Origin: Roseivivax halotolerans | Lineage (GTDB): Bacteria; Pseudomonadota; Alphaproteobacteria; Rhodobacterales; Rhodobacteraceae | DNA: 64,000 nucleotides | Assembly: GCF_900115815.1 (NCBI RefSeq) | Contig: NZ_FOXV01000008.1 | Coordinates: 62,001-126,000, forward strand | Direction of reading: 5' to 3' | In this document: piece after piece, positions 41,278-50,743 of the stretch | Layout of the letters: every line of letters begins with the position of its first letter | Position numbering within the stretch: the first letter of the stretch is position 1 | The notes under the pieces: model-generated | What the model was told of the DNA's origin: nothing | Seen by the model: only the letters and a program-made list of their open reading frames with translations | Databases searched by the model: none | Made by a program: the position numbers and the translations under genes

Positions 41278-42806
41278 CGTCCGGCCCGCATCCGGTCGAG
41301 GAGCGCAAGCTGCAGCGCAGCCCGGCGCGCGGTGTCCTCGAGGCCGACGGCGCGGAAGCTCGCAAGAGCCTCGGAGAGTTGCGGGCTGTTGCCTTCGGCC
41401 CCGGTGCTGAAAAGATCGATGGCGCGCAGGATCGCCTCGCCAAGCTGGTCATTTGCGAGACGCCGCGAGATTGCCGCGGGCGGTTCGGCATCGCCGAAGG
41501 CCGCGGCGATCGCGTCCGCATGGGGTAGGGCGCTCGTGGCCTCCGGCGCTTCGCCGCGCGCGATCGCCGCAAGGAACCCATGATCGCCGGTCGCCTCGCC
41601 GACCTGGCGCGCAGCTCTCTCATAATGCTCCGACAGAAAGCCGGCCTCGATGGCAAGATCACGCGCGCGCCCAGATAGCGGCAAGGCCAGCAGTTGATCG
41701 GCATAGAGCGCGGCGAATGGAACGAGCAGCTCGGCCTCCTCCATCTGCGGCCAGACGCGGGTCAGGGCAGAGGCGATGGACGTCGGATTGCGCGAGGTCA
41801 TCGCGATGTCGAACCGCTGCATCGCCTCCACGCGGTCCCAGATGCCGCCCGACGCCGCCGGGCTCCGCAGCGTGTAGATGCCGAGAAGACGGTTCTCCGG
41901 GAGTGCGCCGCTTCGGGCCAGCCGCTCGGCGGCGGCAATCTGTGCGCGCCAGCCAGTATCGCCCGAAAGATCTGTATAGGCGAAGGCGCGCGGCAAAGGC
42001 CCGGTCGGAAGCGCCTCGCCGATGGCCTCGAACAGCGCGAATTGCAGCGGTGTCGGGCGCGAAGGCGGAGGCAGCGGCGGCAATCCTTCTGAAATCTCGG
42101 GATCGAGAAACCGCTCGAGAAGGTCGCGGTCGCGTGGAGGCAGCGTGCCGAGCGCCGCGGCGGTGCCGAAAGTCAGGCTTGCTTTCGACCAGTCGCCCTC
42201 GCGTGCCGCGCAGAAGATATCGGACGCGATGTCTTCGGTCAGCCAAGGGTCGGCGTTCAAAGCCTCGCAAGGGGCTTCGAGCCTGCCTTCGAGGAGCGAT
42301 GCTTCGAGCCAGGGCGTGAAAAGGTCCGGGTGATCCGGCCCCGCGCGCTCGAGCAGGGCGAGCGCGGGATCGATCGCGCCCATCTCCATCAGGCGCGCCA
42401 CACGGGCCGCGACGAAAGCGGCCCCGTCACCGTCGCCGCGGGGTGGTTCCGCCTCGGCCAGAAGAAGCGTGGTCAGCAAGGACGCGACCGCCGGAACGGC
42501 GGCTTCGCTGTCCTCGATGGCGCGGATCAGCGTGGCGGATTGACTGTTTTGCCAAAGATTTGTCGGAAGTCCCGTCACGGATGGCGGCAAGAGTCCGACC
42601 GCCGCGATGGATTGCGTACCGAGCGGTTCCTGCGCGACATCCGGCACATCCACGGCATCGGCAACCGGCGGCTCGTTCGTGGCGGGCGACGGGCTGGAGG
42701 GTTGCGAGACGGGATCGTTCAGCCAGTCGATCGCGGACAGCGGATCCTGCGCCAGTGCCGGCGCGGCAAGCCAGAACGCGCAGAAAACCGCCGCGCTATT
42801 CCGCAT
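41274..42806 (-). CDS. Exported protein of unknown function upstream of xerD
   Basis: This is a 510-residue protein with a clear signal peptide (MRNSAAVFCAFWLAAPALAQ), then a Pro/Ser-rich linker (about 35-65) and a long Ala/Leu/Glu-rich, helical region that looks like a solenoid of helical repeats. No catalytic motif or family is recognised. It overlaps xerD by 4 bases and its start lies inside the end of the 49-residue membrane protein gene, so all three are one operon. A periplasmic scaffolding role is possible but unproven. Confidence 0.8.
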   Translation of the reverse strand: MRNSAAVFCAFWLAAPALAQDPLSAIDWLNDPVSQPSSPSPATNEPPVADAVDVPDVAQEPLGTQSIAAVGLLPPSVTGLPTNLWQNSQSATLIRAIEDSEAAVPAVASLLTTLLLAEAEPPRGDGDGAAFVAARVARLMEMGAIDPALALLERAGPDHPDLFTPWLEASLLEGRLEAPCEALNADPWLTEDIASDIFCAAREGDWSKASLTFGTAAALGTLPPRDRDLLERFLDPEISEGLPPLPPPSRPTPLQFALFEAIGEALPTGPLPRAFAYTDLSGDTGWRAQIAAAERLARSGALPENRLLGIYTLRSPAASGGIWDRVEAMQRFDIAMTSRNPTSIASALTRVWPQMEEAELLVPFAALYADQLLALPLSGRARDLAIEAGFLSEHYERAARQVGEATGDHGFLAAIARGEAPEATSALPHADAIAAAFGDAEPPAAISRRLANDQLGEAILRAIDLFSTGAEGNSPQLSEALASFRAVGLEDTARRAALQLALLDRMRAGR

Positions 42807-42945
42807 CAAGATCGACCGGCTGGCGAATCTCCGATTGTGGCGGGGCGAAGTCGGCACCGAAGAACTCACCGACATAGGCATAGCCGATAAGCGCGATCGC
42901 TCCGAGAATCGCGAGATAAAACAACCATTTGATCAGCCGCCCCAT
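42796..42945 (-). CDS. Small single-pass membrane protein (49 residues)
   Basis: This small protein begins MGRLIKWLFYLAILGAIAL, a positively charged start followed by one hydrophobic helix (about 6-26), then an acidic tail (VDLDAE). Homologous-looking short ORFs often sit at this position in Rhodobacterales. It is the first gene of the series with the exported protein and xerD; its stop overlaps the next start by 11 bases. The function is unknown. Confidence 0.75.
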   Translation of the reverse strand: MGRLIKWLFYLAILGAIALIGYAYVGEFFGADFAPPQSEIRQPVDLDAE

Positions 42946-43046
42946 CGTCTCGCTCGCCTTCTGCCCCGTTATTTTTTTCCACTTATAACTGGCATTTCAC
43001 CCAAGTTCACGTCATTCACGCCGAAATTGTCGTGATTGGGCGGACG

Positions 43047-43616
43047 ATGGCCGAGGCGGCTTCGAAAAACAGATCACTTTTGACAAAGAGCGTGGTGCTT
43101 GTCGGCATGATGGGTGCAGGCAAGACGGCGGTTGGCCGGGCGCTGGCGCATATGCTGCGCGTGCCGTTCCGCGATTCCGATGCGGAGATCGTCGCCGCCG
43201 CGCAGATGTCCATTGCCGAGATTTTCGAGCGTGATGGCGAGCCTTTCTTCCGCCGCCGCGAGACAGAGGTGCTGACGCGTCTTCTCGACGGGCCGCCCGC
43301 GCTGCTGTCCACCGGGGGAGGGGCGTTTCTGCAGGATCGCAACCGCGCCCTGATTTCGGAAAAGGGGGTGTCGGTCTGGCTCGATGCCGATCTCGACCTG
43401 CTCTGGAGCCGGGTGAGACACAAGGATACGCGGCCGCTCCTGAAGACGCCCGATCCCTACCGCACCTTGTCAGAGCTCTTCGAGGCGCGTGTGCCGATCT
43501 ACCGAAAGGCGGATATCGCCGTACGCACCGATCCCAGCTTTTCCATCGAGGACACCGCCCGCGCGGTGCGCGCGGCGCTGGCAAGCCGCCCGGACGTATT
43601 GAGAGAGCCAGGATGA
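43047..43616 (+). CDS. aroK: Shikimate kinase
   Basis: This is a 189-residue shikimate kinase, step five of the shikimate pathway to aromatic amino acids. It has Walker A GMMGAGKTAVGR, the shikimate-binding Asp in RDSDAEI, FFRRRETEVL, STGGGAF and the lid RPLLKTPDP. The ATG at 43047 is preferred over a GTG at 43032. It overlaps aroB by 4 bases. Confidence 0.94.
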   Translation: MAEAASKNRSLLTKSVVLVGMMGAGKTAVGRALAHMLRVPFRDSDAEIVAAAQMSIAEIFERDGEPFFRRRETEVLTRLLDGPPALLSTGGGAFLQDRNRALISEKGVSVWLDADLDLLWSRVRHKDTRPLLKTPDPYRTLSELFEARVPIYRKADIAVRTDPSFSIEDTARAVRAALASRPDVLREPG

Positions 43617-44734
43617 CAGAAACCGTTTCCGTCGCATTGGGCGCGCGGTCGTATGACGTGCGGATCGGGCCGGGTCTGATTGGCCGGGCCGGAGCGGAGA
43701 TCGCGCCGATCCTTGCGCGTCCGCGCGTCGCCATCGTCACGGACAGGCATGTCGGCGAGTCGCACCTCGCCGCGCTCCAAGCCGCGCTTCAGGCCGAGGG
43801 GATTACCTCCGAAGCGCTGACCCTGCCTGCGGGAGAGGCCACCAAAAGCTGGGCGCATCTGCAAGAGGTGACCGAATGGCTCCTCGCTCTGCGGATCGAA
43901 CGGCGCGACGTGGTGGTCGCGCTCGGTGGCGGCGTGATCGGCGATCTGGTCGGGTTCGCGGCGTCCATCCTGAGGCGCGGTGTCCGCTTCGTGCAAATCC
44001 CGACCTCGCTTCTGGCGCAGGTGGATTCCTCGGTCGGCGGCAAGACCGGGATCAACTCGCCGCATGGCAAGAACCTCGTTGGCGCATTCCATCAGCCATC
44101 GCTCGTGCTGGCCGATATCGATGCGCTCTCGACCCTGGCTCCGCGCGACTTTCTGGCGGGATATGGCGAGGTCGTGAAATACGGGCTCCTGGGCGACGCG
44201 GCCTTCTTTGACTGGCTGGAGGCGCATGGTCCCGACATGGCTGCGGGCGATCTCGAGGCGCGGGCCTACGCGGTGCGTCGTTCGGTCGAGATGAAGGCCG
44301 AGATCGTGGCCCGCGACGAGACCGAGCAGGGCGACCGCGCGCTTCTCAACCTCGGGCATACGTTCTGCCACGCACTGGAAGCTGCGACCGGCTATTCGGA
44401 TCGTCTTCTGCATGGTGAAGGCGTCGCTATTGGCTGCGGCCTGGCCTTCGAGCTGTCTTCTCGGCTGGGGCTCTGTTCCCAGGAGGAGCCGAGCCGCGTG
44501 CGCGCCCACATCTCCGCGATGGGCATGAAGACGGATCTTGCGGATATTCCCGGCGATTTGCCGGACGGGCAGGCGCTGCTGAAGCTCATGGGGCAGGACA
44601 AGAAGGTGGTCGACGGCAGATTGCGTTTCATTCTTGCGCGGCGGATCGGCGAGGCTTTCGTGACCTCCGACGTGCCGGGCGAGGCGGTGCTGGCGGTGCT
44701 GGAGGACGCACTCAGCGCGAGGCGCGCCTCCTGA
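43613..44734 (+). CDS. aroB: 3-dehydroquinate synthase
   Basis: AroB cyclises DAHP to 3-dehydroquinate, step two of the shikimate pathway, using NAD and a metal ion. The 373-residue protein has ALGGGVIGDLVGFAA (NAD site), DSSVGGKTGIN, GYGEVVKYG and the metal-binding GHTFCHALE and LLHGEGVAIG. The aroK-aroB pairing is a standard bacterial order. The 3' end overlaps the convergent protease gene by 23 bases. Confidence 0.95.
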   Translation: MTETVSVALGARSYDVRIGPGLIGRAGAEIAPILARPRVAIVTDRHVGESHLAALQAALQAEGITSEALTLPAGEATKSWAHLQEVTEWLLALRIERRDVVVALGGGVIGDLVGFAASILRRGVRFVQIPTSLLAQVDSSVGGKTGINSPHGKNLVGAFHQPSLVLADIDALSTLAPRDFLAGYGEVVKYGLLGDAAFFDWLEAHGPDMAAGDLEARAYAVRRSVEMKAEIVARDETEQGDRALLNLGHTFCHALEAATGYSDRLLHGEGVAIGCGLAFELSSRLGLCSQEEPSRVRAHISAMGMKTDLADIPGDLPDGQALLKLMGQDKKVVDGRLRFILARRIGEAFVTSDVPGEAVLAVLEDALSARRAS

Positions 44735-45761
44735 GGAGCCGTGCCGCACTCCCTTGCGTGACGTAACCCACGAGGCGGCCCGACGGGCCGGTCACGCCGA
44801 TTGCGTGCCGCTCTCCGAGGACATCCAAGAGGTGCCCCGCCGGGCGGCTCATCGGCAGGCTCATAACGTCGGCCTCCATGACGTCCGCGATACGCCCTCC
44901 GCCGTCGGCTTCGAGGATCGCATCGGCCTCCACGAACCCGGCGAGCTTGCCGTCACGGCCCACCACCGGGAAGATCGACTGGTCGGAGCTGCGAACCAGT
45001 TCTGCCGCCGCGCTGACGGGCGCATCGGGCGAGAGGTGCGTGAAGTCGCGCAGCATCGCGTCGCCGACGCTGAGATCGGACAGGGCCGCCCGGCTCTTCA
45101 TCTGGCCAAGCTCGGCATTGCCTGCAAGGAACACGAACAGCGCGACGAGACCCAGAAGGAAGTTTCCGCTCCAGAGCGCGTAGGCCGCGAAGGCCAGCGC
45201 GAAGGCTTGCCCGATCCTGACCGCGAAAAGCGTTGCCCGCAGACGCGGCAGGAAGATCGCGAGCACGCCGCGAAGCACCCGGCCGCCATCCATCGGGAAG
45301 GCCGGGATCATGTTGAAGAGAACCAGCAGGATATTGACGCTCAGAAGCGCGCTCGCGAACGCACCGGCTGAGGTTTCGAGCGCGAGCGAGGTCGAGGGGC
45401 CGAAGCCCGCAAGCCAGAGCGCGGCGGCGATCACCACATTGACGAGCGGGCCCGCCAGCGCGACCGCGATCTCCTGGAACGGGCGATCGGGCATCCGTTC
45501 AAGACGCGCAAGCCCGCCGATGGGCAGAAGCGTGATGTCGGGCGTGCGGATGCCGAAGCGGCGTGCCATCAGCGCATGGCCGAATTCATGGGCAACGACG
45601 CATGCGAACAGCGCCATGACGAAGAGAATGTTGGACAGTGCCGCGCCCGCTCCGCCGATGCCCCAGGCCGAGGCCCCGACCCACAACAGGAGCAGGAAGA
45701 ATGTCGCGTGAATACGCACTTCCGATCCCAGAAGTCGTCCGATGGGAAATGACCAGCTCAT
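44712..45761 (-). CDS. Site-2-type M50 metalloprotease with CBS domains
   Basis: This is a 349-residue inner-membrane protein of the S2P/M50 family, SpoIVFB-like group. It carries the zinc site HEFGH (about residue 58) and the third ligand in NMIPAFPMDGGRVLRG. Five to six membrane helices are followed by two CBS domains (about 225-340). It would cleave membrane proteins in the bilayer, possibly gated by a nucleotide at the CBS pair. The substrate is unknown. The start at 45761 (MSWSFPIGRLLG) is typical; the open frame upstream is low-complexity antisense of ssb. Confidence 0.9.
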   Translation of the reverse strand: MSWSFPIGRLLGSEVRIHATFFLLLLWVGASAWGIGGAGAALSNILFVMALFACVVAHEFGHALMARRFGIRTPDITLLPIGGLARLERMPDRPFQEIAVALAGPLVNVVIAAALWLAGFGPSTSLALETSAGAFASALLSVNILLVLFNMIPAFPMDGGRVLRGVLAIFLPRLRATLFAVRIGQAFALAFAAYALWSGNFLLGLVALFVFLAGNAELGQMKSRAALSDLSVGDAMLRDFTHLSPDAPVSAAAELVRSSDQSIFPVVGRDGKLAGFVEADAILEADGGGRIADVMEADVMSLPMSRPAGHLLDVLGERHAIGVTGPSGRLVGYVTQGSAARLLRRRASR

Positions 45762-45854
45762 GCGTCCTGCCTCGTACGTCCTGTCTTGTTGCACCTCACA
45801 TGGGGCTCGCACGGCCAAAGACCAAGGCACGGGCGACGGCTGGTCGCGATGACG

Positions 45855-45885
45855 AAAAACGCCGCGTCCTGTCGGGCGCGGCGTT
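45855..45885 (-). terminator. Rho-independent terminator after ssb
   Basis: On the minus strand a 9-bp stem (AACGCCGCG with CGCGGCGTT) with a 10-base loop is followed by five T. It lies 24 bases past the ssb stop. Confidence 0.8.
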
Positions 45886-45909
45886 GAAGCTGTTCGATGA
45901 AGGAATGGA

Positions 45910-46455
45910 TCAGAACGGGATCTCGTCGTCGATATCCCGCGACGGGGCGCGCGAGCCGCCACCACCGCCGGAGCCGCCACCGTAGCCGCCGCCCTGGTCG
46001 CCGCCGCCATAACCACCGCCCTGATCGCCTCCACCGTAGCCGCCGCCGTAATCGTCGGAATAGCCGCCACCGCCGCCGCCATAGCCGCCGTCGCCACCGC
46101 CGCCCCGGCTGTCGAGCAGCGTCAGCTCACCGCGATAGGGGCGCAGCACAACCTCCGTGGAATACCGGTCCTGGCCGGACTGGTCCTGCCATTTGCGCGT
46201 CTCGAGCTGGCCTTCGATGTAAACCTTGGAGCCCTTCTTGAGATATTGCTCCGCGATCCGCGCGAGCGGTTCGGAGAAGATCGCGACGGAATGCCACTCG
46301 GTGCGCTCGCGACGCTCGCCGGTGTTGCGATCCTTCCAGTTCTCCGAGGTGGCGATACGCAGGTTGCACACCTTGCCGCCATTCTGGAACGTCCGCGTCT
46401 CGGGGTCGCGCCCGAGATTTCCGACGATGATCACCTTGTTCACGGATCCGGCCAT
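45910..46455 (-). CDS. ssb: Single-stranded DNA-binding protein
   Basis: This is a 181-residue SSB. The OB-fold (about 4-115) has [19 protein letters not shown] and [18 protein letters not shown] Gly-rich flexible linker follows with short imperfect repeats (GGGDQGGGY), then the conserved acidic tip DDEIPF that recruits repair and replication proteins. Essential for replication, recombination and repair. No LexA-type GTTC-N7-GTTC site is seen upstream. Confidence 0.97.
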   Translation of the reverse strand: MAGSVNKVIIVGNLGRDPETRTFQNGGKVCNLRIATSENWKDRNTGERRERTEWHSVAIFSEPLARIAEQYLKKGSKVYIEGQLETRKWQDQSGQDRYSTEVVLRPYRGELTLLDSRGGGGDGGYGGGGGGYSDDYGGGYGGGDQGGGYGGGDQGGGYGGGSGGGGGSRAPSRDIDDEIPF

Positions 46456-46632
46456 GACGATCCCCTCTTTCTCATCCGATTCCGGGCCACGCGGCCCGAT
46501 CCTTCAGGCGACGTTACACCACCAAAACCGAGAATGGTAAACGCCGTCTTGAGATCAGACGCTCAGGACTCGCAAATTCCTCAGATCCGCGTATAGTCCC
46601 GCCGGACAGTGACGACAGGGACCGGGGGACAA

Positions 46633-47223
46633 ATGCGCAAGGTCATCTGCGCTGCAGCCGCTTTTGCGGTGACGGCGAGCCTCGCTCATGCCGACGTTCT
46701 ATCGACGCAAGGACGCGGCAAACTCTTCACCAACCAGACCAGCGTGCTCGATAAACGCGCCTCCGAGCAATACCGCAGCTCGGTGCGCCTTCAGCCGACG
46801 CGGGTAAAGACGCCCACCAAGTGGGACACCGAGGAAACGCCGCGCTACTCGGGCAAATACAAGGGCATCTACCTGCAATCGGCGCGCCTTGCCGCGCAGC
46901 GTCACGGCATTCCCGAAGACCTGTTCCTGCGCCTTGTGCAGCAGGAATCGGGCTGGAACCCAAAGGCTTTGTCGCACAAGGGCGCGATCGGCCTCGCCCA
47001 GCTCATGCCGGGCACCGCGAGCCGACTGGGCGTGGACCCGCATGATCCCGAGCAGAACCTCGACGGCGGCGCGCGGTATCTGCGCGTGCAGTACAACCGG
47101 TTCAAGTCTTGGCGGCTGGCGCTCGCGGCCTACAATGCCGGCCCCGGCGCGGTCGAGAAGTACGGCGGCATTCCGCCTTACAAGGAAACCAAGAACTACG
47201 TCGCGATCATTCTCGGGAGCTGA
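46633..47223 (+). CDS. Lytic transglycosylase (SLT domain)
   Basis: This is a 196-residue exported protein with a signal peptide ([20 protein letters not shown]). A C-terminal SLT domain (about 85-190) carries the catalytic Glu in [11 protein letters not shown] and the motifs [23 protein letters not shown] and [10 protein letters not shown]. It cleaves peptidoglycan between MurNAc and GlcNAc. The small size and lone domain suggest an accessory enzyme rather than Slt70. GGGGGA precedes the ATG at 46633. Confidence 0.9.
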   Translation: MRKVICAAAAFAVTASLAHADVLSTQGRGKLFTNQTSVLDKRASEQYRSSVRLQPTRVKTPTKWDTEETPRYSGKYKGIYLQSARLAAQRHGIPEDLFLRLVQQESGWNPKALSHKGAIGLAQLMPGTASRLGVDPHDPEQNLDGGARYLRVQYNRFKSWRLALAAYNAGPGAVEKYGGIPPYKETKNYVAIILGS

Positions 47224-47226
47224 TGC

Positions 47227-48900
47227 TCACTCCTCGTCTCGCGCCCCTTCGGCCCATCCGAGCGCGTAGAGGTGGATTTCGAAGGATGGGTGCATCTCTG
47301 CCCCGAGGATACCGGGCCGGAAATGCCGGAACAGCGCGCGCCAATAAGGCTGCACGATCACCGCATCCTCGACCAGCATCCGCTCCAGCTCGGCCATGAC
47401 CTCGCGCCGCTCCTCGGCGCTCGCGATCGCGCGGGCACGGGCCAGCGCTGCATCGAACTCCGAATTGGCGTAAGCGCTTTCGTTCCACACCGCGCCCGAA
47501 CGATAGGCGAGCGACAGTGTCTGCACGCCGAGAGGGCGGTGGTTCCACTCGGTGATCGAGAGCGGAAAGTCCTTCCAGGCCGACCAGAAGCGCGATCCGG
47601 GAAGGACGGTCTGGCGCGCGGGAATGTCGGCATCGAGAAGCAGGGCGACCACCGCTTCGCCGGTCCTCCGGGCCACGCCGTCATCGAGCGTGACAACGTC
47701 ATGCGTCACATCGATCTTGCCCGCCTGCACGATTAATGCGCGGCCCTCTGCGGGCGCGAACCGCGGCGGGCCTATATCGGCGTAATCGGGCTGGATCGGG
47801 GCGACGTGGTGATTGGCGGCGACCTCGCCACGGTCGCCATAGCCGAGCTCGAGGCAGATCGCGTTGTCTATGGCGAGGCTGAGGCCGCGACGGATACGCG
47901 GATCGGCATAAAGCTTCTCGCCATTCACATCCGCATTCTGATTGCCGCGCAAAACCACCGTGGAGGCCGTGTCCGTGCGCGAGCTTTCCCAGCCAAGCTC
48001 CGTCGCAGCGTCTATGAAACGGCCCACATTCTCGTAGAGCATATCGACCCGGTCGTCCTCGATCGCTGCCACCCAGGAGGCCGGATCGGTGCCGAGGTCG
48101 ATGAACTCGATCCGCTCGAGCGTTGCCGGCCCGAACCCTTCGACCTTGGTCCCCCACCAGTCGTAGCCCTCGCGCCTCACGAGGATTGCCCGCTCTCCTG
48201 TCGAGATGAGCTCTGGCCGGTAGGGGCCTGTTCCGACGGGATTTTCTAGCATCGTCTCGGGCGTGAAGCCGGGCGGGATGACCGCGGCGGGATAGTCGGC
48301 GAGCGCCACGATCAGCGTCACATCGGGGCTGCCCGGTCGCAGTCGAACGCGCATCGGATCGACGATCTCGACCGCGCCTTCGCGAAGGCCGCCCATCTCG
48401 GGATCACTCAGCGACGACAGGCTCGCCGCCATGACGTTTCCAGGCACCTCCGGCTCGCACCAATAGGCGAACATGCGCGCCACGTCCTGCGCGGTGAATT
48501 CCGTGCCGTCTGACCAACGCACGCCGGGACGAATCTTGAGCAGGTATTCGGTCGCGTCCGCGTTGACCTCCCAATCCTCAAGGAGCATGCCCCGGACCGA
48601 TCCGTCGCGTTGATACTCGACAAGGTATTCGAGCCATCCGCGCGTGACATTGGCGATCTCGGGCCAGTCCATCGTGCGTGGATCCTTGAGCGCGCGCACA
48701 TCCTGCTGGATGCGAAGCGTGCCGCCGGATGCCCGTCGCGGCGCATCCTGAGCGGCAAGCGGACGCGGCAAGCCAAGCGCGCCGAGCGCGGCTGCCGATG
48801 CGCCGAGTGCCGTCGCGCGCGTCAGGAACTCGCGCCGCGAAAGCTGACCTGAGCGATATTCCATCCCGAGCGCCGGGATCGACGGGTGAAGCCGCATCAT
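47227..48900 (-). CDS. Family 5 extracellular solute-binding protein (Tat signal)
   Basis: This is a 557-residue SBP_bac_5 (DppA/OppA-like) binding protein. The N-terminus carries a twin-arginine signal (LSRREFLTRATALGASAAAL), so it is exported folded. Mature landmarks include the early LRIQQDVRALKDPRTMDWPE and VRWSDGTEFTAQDVA, and the conserved FTPETMLENPVGTGPY. The permease and ATPase genes that normally accompany such a protein are absent here. The gene overlaps the AraC gene by 4 bases, so the regulator and binding protein are co-expressed. The ligand is unknown. Confidence 0.87.
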   Translation of the reverse strand: MMRLHPSIPALGMEYRSGQLSRREFLTRATALGASAAALGALGLPRPLAAQDAPRRASGGTLRIQQDVRALKDPRTMDWPEIANVTRGWLEYLVEYQRDGSVRGMLLEDWEVNADATEYLLKIRPGVRWSDGTEFTAQDVARMFAYWCEPEVPGNVMAASLSSLSDPEMGGLREGAVEIVDPMRVRLRPGSPDVTLIVALADYPAAVIPPGFTPETMLENPVGTGPYRPELISTGERAILVRREGYDWWGTKVEGFGPATLERIEFIDLGTDPASWVAAIEDDRVDMLYENVGRFIDAATELGWESSRTDTASTVVLRGNQNADVNGEKLYADPRIRRGLSLAIDNAICLELGYGDRGEVAANHHVAPIQPDYADIGPPRFAPAEGRALIVQAGKIDVTHDVVTLDDGVARRTGEAVVALLLDADIPARQTVLPGSRFWSAWKDFPLSITEWNHRPLGVQTLSLAYRSGAVWNESAYANSEFDAALARARAIASAEERREVMAELERMLVEDAVIVQPYWRALFRHFRPGILGAEMHPSFEIHLYALGWAEGARDEE

Positions 48901-49754
48901 GCCCGTCCCGTGGTCAGGGCGCGCTTTCGCAGCGACGATGGCGTCTGGCCGGTATGGCTCTGGACGAAGCGGGTGAAATACGCGGCCGAATGAAAGCCGA
49001 GCGCCTCCGCCACGCCCGAGATCGGCGGCTCCGCTTGCCCCAGCATCACGCGAGCTTCGTAAAGCTTGCGCTCGGTGATGATCTCGGCGGCGGTCTTGCC
49101 CGAGGCGGCGCGGCAGACGCGCGTGAGATGCGTCGGCGTCACGCCGAGCGCCCCTGCATAATCCGCCATCACCCGGTCTGATCGGAACTCGCGCACAACG
49201 AGATCCGAGAAGCGCCGCGCCAGCCTTTGCGTCGCGGTGTCTTTCGGTCGATCCGCGGCACCTTCGGCGATCTGCCGGCGCAGCCAGACGGTCGCAAGCC
49301 TCAGATGCGCCTCGAGCGAATCCGTAAGGTAGAGCCGGTCGCGGCCGATCTCGCGGCTCATCGCCTCAATCTCCGCGGTCAACTCCGCCTGGGCGAGGCT
49401 GTCGCGGCAGCGCACGTGTTCGGGCTGGCGCTTCGGCAGCTCCATCATGCCGGCAGGTGCCTCGATCACGCTCGCTAGCGATTGCGGCGTCAGCTCCAGG
49501 CCAAAGAGTGTGCCAGCCGGCAGGAAAATCGCGTTGTGGCTGCCATAGCCGCGCAGCACGCCGCCGATATTCACCCGGCCCTGACCCTTGGTGATCCAGA
49601 TCAGAAGATCGGTGTCGCGGTCATGCAGATCCGAGATCCGCCACGGCGCGCCGCGCGTGAACTTGCCGATATTCTCGCAGCGGATGCGGCGCGGCACGGC
49701 GGCGGTGTCGTGGATCTTGCCTGGTTTTCGCAGGAAGCTCGGGCCGGATGCCAT
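48897..49754 (-). CDS. AraC-family transcriptional regulator
   Basis: This 285-residue regulator has a cupin-type N-terminal domain (about 25-110; DLLIWITKGQGRVNIGG) and an AraC DNA-binding domain at the end (about 185-280; MADYAGALGVTPTHLTRV and ISGVAEALGFHSAAYFTRF). The start at 49754 has GGAGG 6 bases upstream and follows the miaA stop after one base. It probably regulates the co-transcribed binding protein or a distant target. Confidence 0.88.
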   Translation of the reverse strand: MASGPSFLRKPGKIHDTAAVPRRIRCENIGKFTRGAPWRISDLHDRDTDLLIWITKGQGRVNIGGVLRGYGSHNAIFLPAGTLFGLELTPQSLASVIEAPAGMMELPKRQPEHVRCRDSLAQAELTAEIEAMSREIGRDRLYLTDSLEAHLRLATVWLRRQIAEGAADRPKDTATQRLARRFSDLVVREFRSDRVMADYAGALGVTPTHLTRVCRAASGKTAAEIITERKLYEARVMLGQAEPPISGVAEALGFHSAAYFTRFVQSHTGQTPSSLRKRALTTGRA

Positions 49755-49755
49755 C

Positions 49756-50682
49756 TCAGACCTCCGCACGCGCAGGATCGATCCAACGCCATGCGCCCAT
49801 GTTGGAGCGGAACCAGGTTCGCTGGCGCTTTGCGAATTGCCGTGTCTGGATCACGGCGCTGCTGATCGCGTCATCGAGACTCATAACTCCTTCAACATGC
49901 GATATGAGCTCGCGCGCGCCAATGGCTTTCGCGGAGGGACGCGCCATCGTGAACCCGGCTGCGTTTTCTTTCGCCTCTTGCAGCGCACCTTCGGCGATCA
50001 TCTGCCGAAATCGCGTCTCGATCCGCGCATTCAACCAGTCCTTGTCTGGGCCGATGACGATGGTTTCGGCCTCGTCGGGCGCCAGCAGTGGCGGCGGCGT
50101 CTCGGCTTGCCAGGCGGCAAGTCCCTTTCCGGTCGCGCGATAGACCTCCCAGGCGCGCTGCACGCGCATGGGGTTCGCGGTGTCGATCCGGCCGCGGGTT
50201 TCCGCGTCCATCTCGGGCAGGAGCGCATCCGGCCCGCCTTCAGCCAGACGCGCCATCGCCTCTTGGCGAAGCGCGTCCGGCACAGGTGGGATCTGTGCAA
50301 GACCTCGAGTCAACGCGTTGAAATAGAGCCCCGTACCGCCGACGATGATGGGGCGCTCGGGGCCATCGAGCCAGGGCGCGATCTCGCGCAGCCATTCGCC
50401 GACAGAATAGGGGTGATCGCCCGGCACGTGGCCGTATAGCGCGTGAGGCGCACGGGCCTCTTCCATAGGAGAGGGCCGCGCCGTCAGAACGCGCCAATCG
50501 GAGAAGACCTGGATCGCGTCGGCATTCAGGATGACCCCGCCCTGCGCTTCGGCGATGGCGAGCGCGAGCCCCGATTTACCCGACGCGGTCGGCCCCGCGA
50601 TCAGCACGGGTCGGTCGGGGTGAATGCTGGACAGGTCGATCATCGGCGGCTGGGTCTCATCCTCATCCCGCGCCATTGTCAT
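49756..50682 (-). CDS. miaA: tRNA dimethylallyltransferase MiaA
   Basis: This is a 308-residue enzyme that adds a dimethylallyl group to A37 of tRNAs reading UNN codons. It has P-loop AGPTASGKSGLA and the DSxQ-type motif as NADAIQVFSDW, with Ala in place of the usual Ser. PIIVGGTGLYFNALTRG and the C-terminal QTRQFAKRQRTWFR complete the family signature. It is divergent from pyrH, with the AraC gene immediately downstream. Confidence 0.93.
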   Translation of the reverse strand: MTMARDEDETQPPMIDLSSIHPDRPVLIAGPTASGKSGLALAIAEAQGGVILNADAIQVFSDWRVLTARPSPMEEARAPHALYGHVPGDHPYSVGEWLREIAPWLDGPERPIIVGGTGLYFNALTRGLAQIPPVPDALRQEAMARLAEGGPDALLPEMDAETRGRIDTANPMRVQRAWEVYRATGKGLAAWQAETPPPLLAPDEAETIVIGPDKDWLNARIETRFRQMIAEGALQEAKENAAGFTMARPSAKAIGARELISHVEGVMSLDDAISSAVIQTRQFAKRQRTWFRSNMGAWRWIDPARAEV

Positions 50683-50743
50683 CGGGCACGATTTCCGACA
50701 TCTATGGCCGCAATCCTAGACCGCCACAGTCACGGAGCGCAAC

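Noticed and set aside
45950-46100. Short GC-rich repeats near 46 kb
   Set aside because: They encode the Gly-rich linker of SSB and stay in frame.
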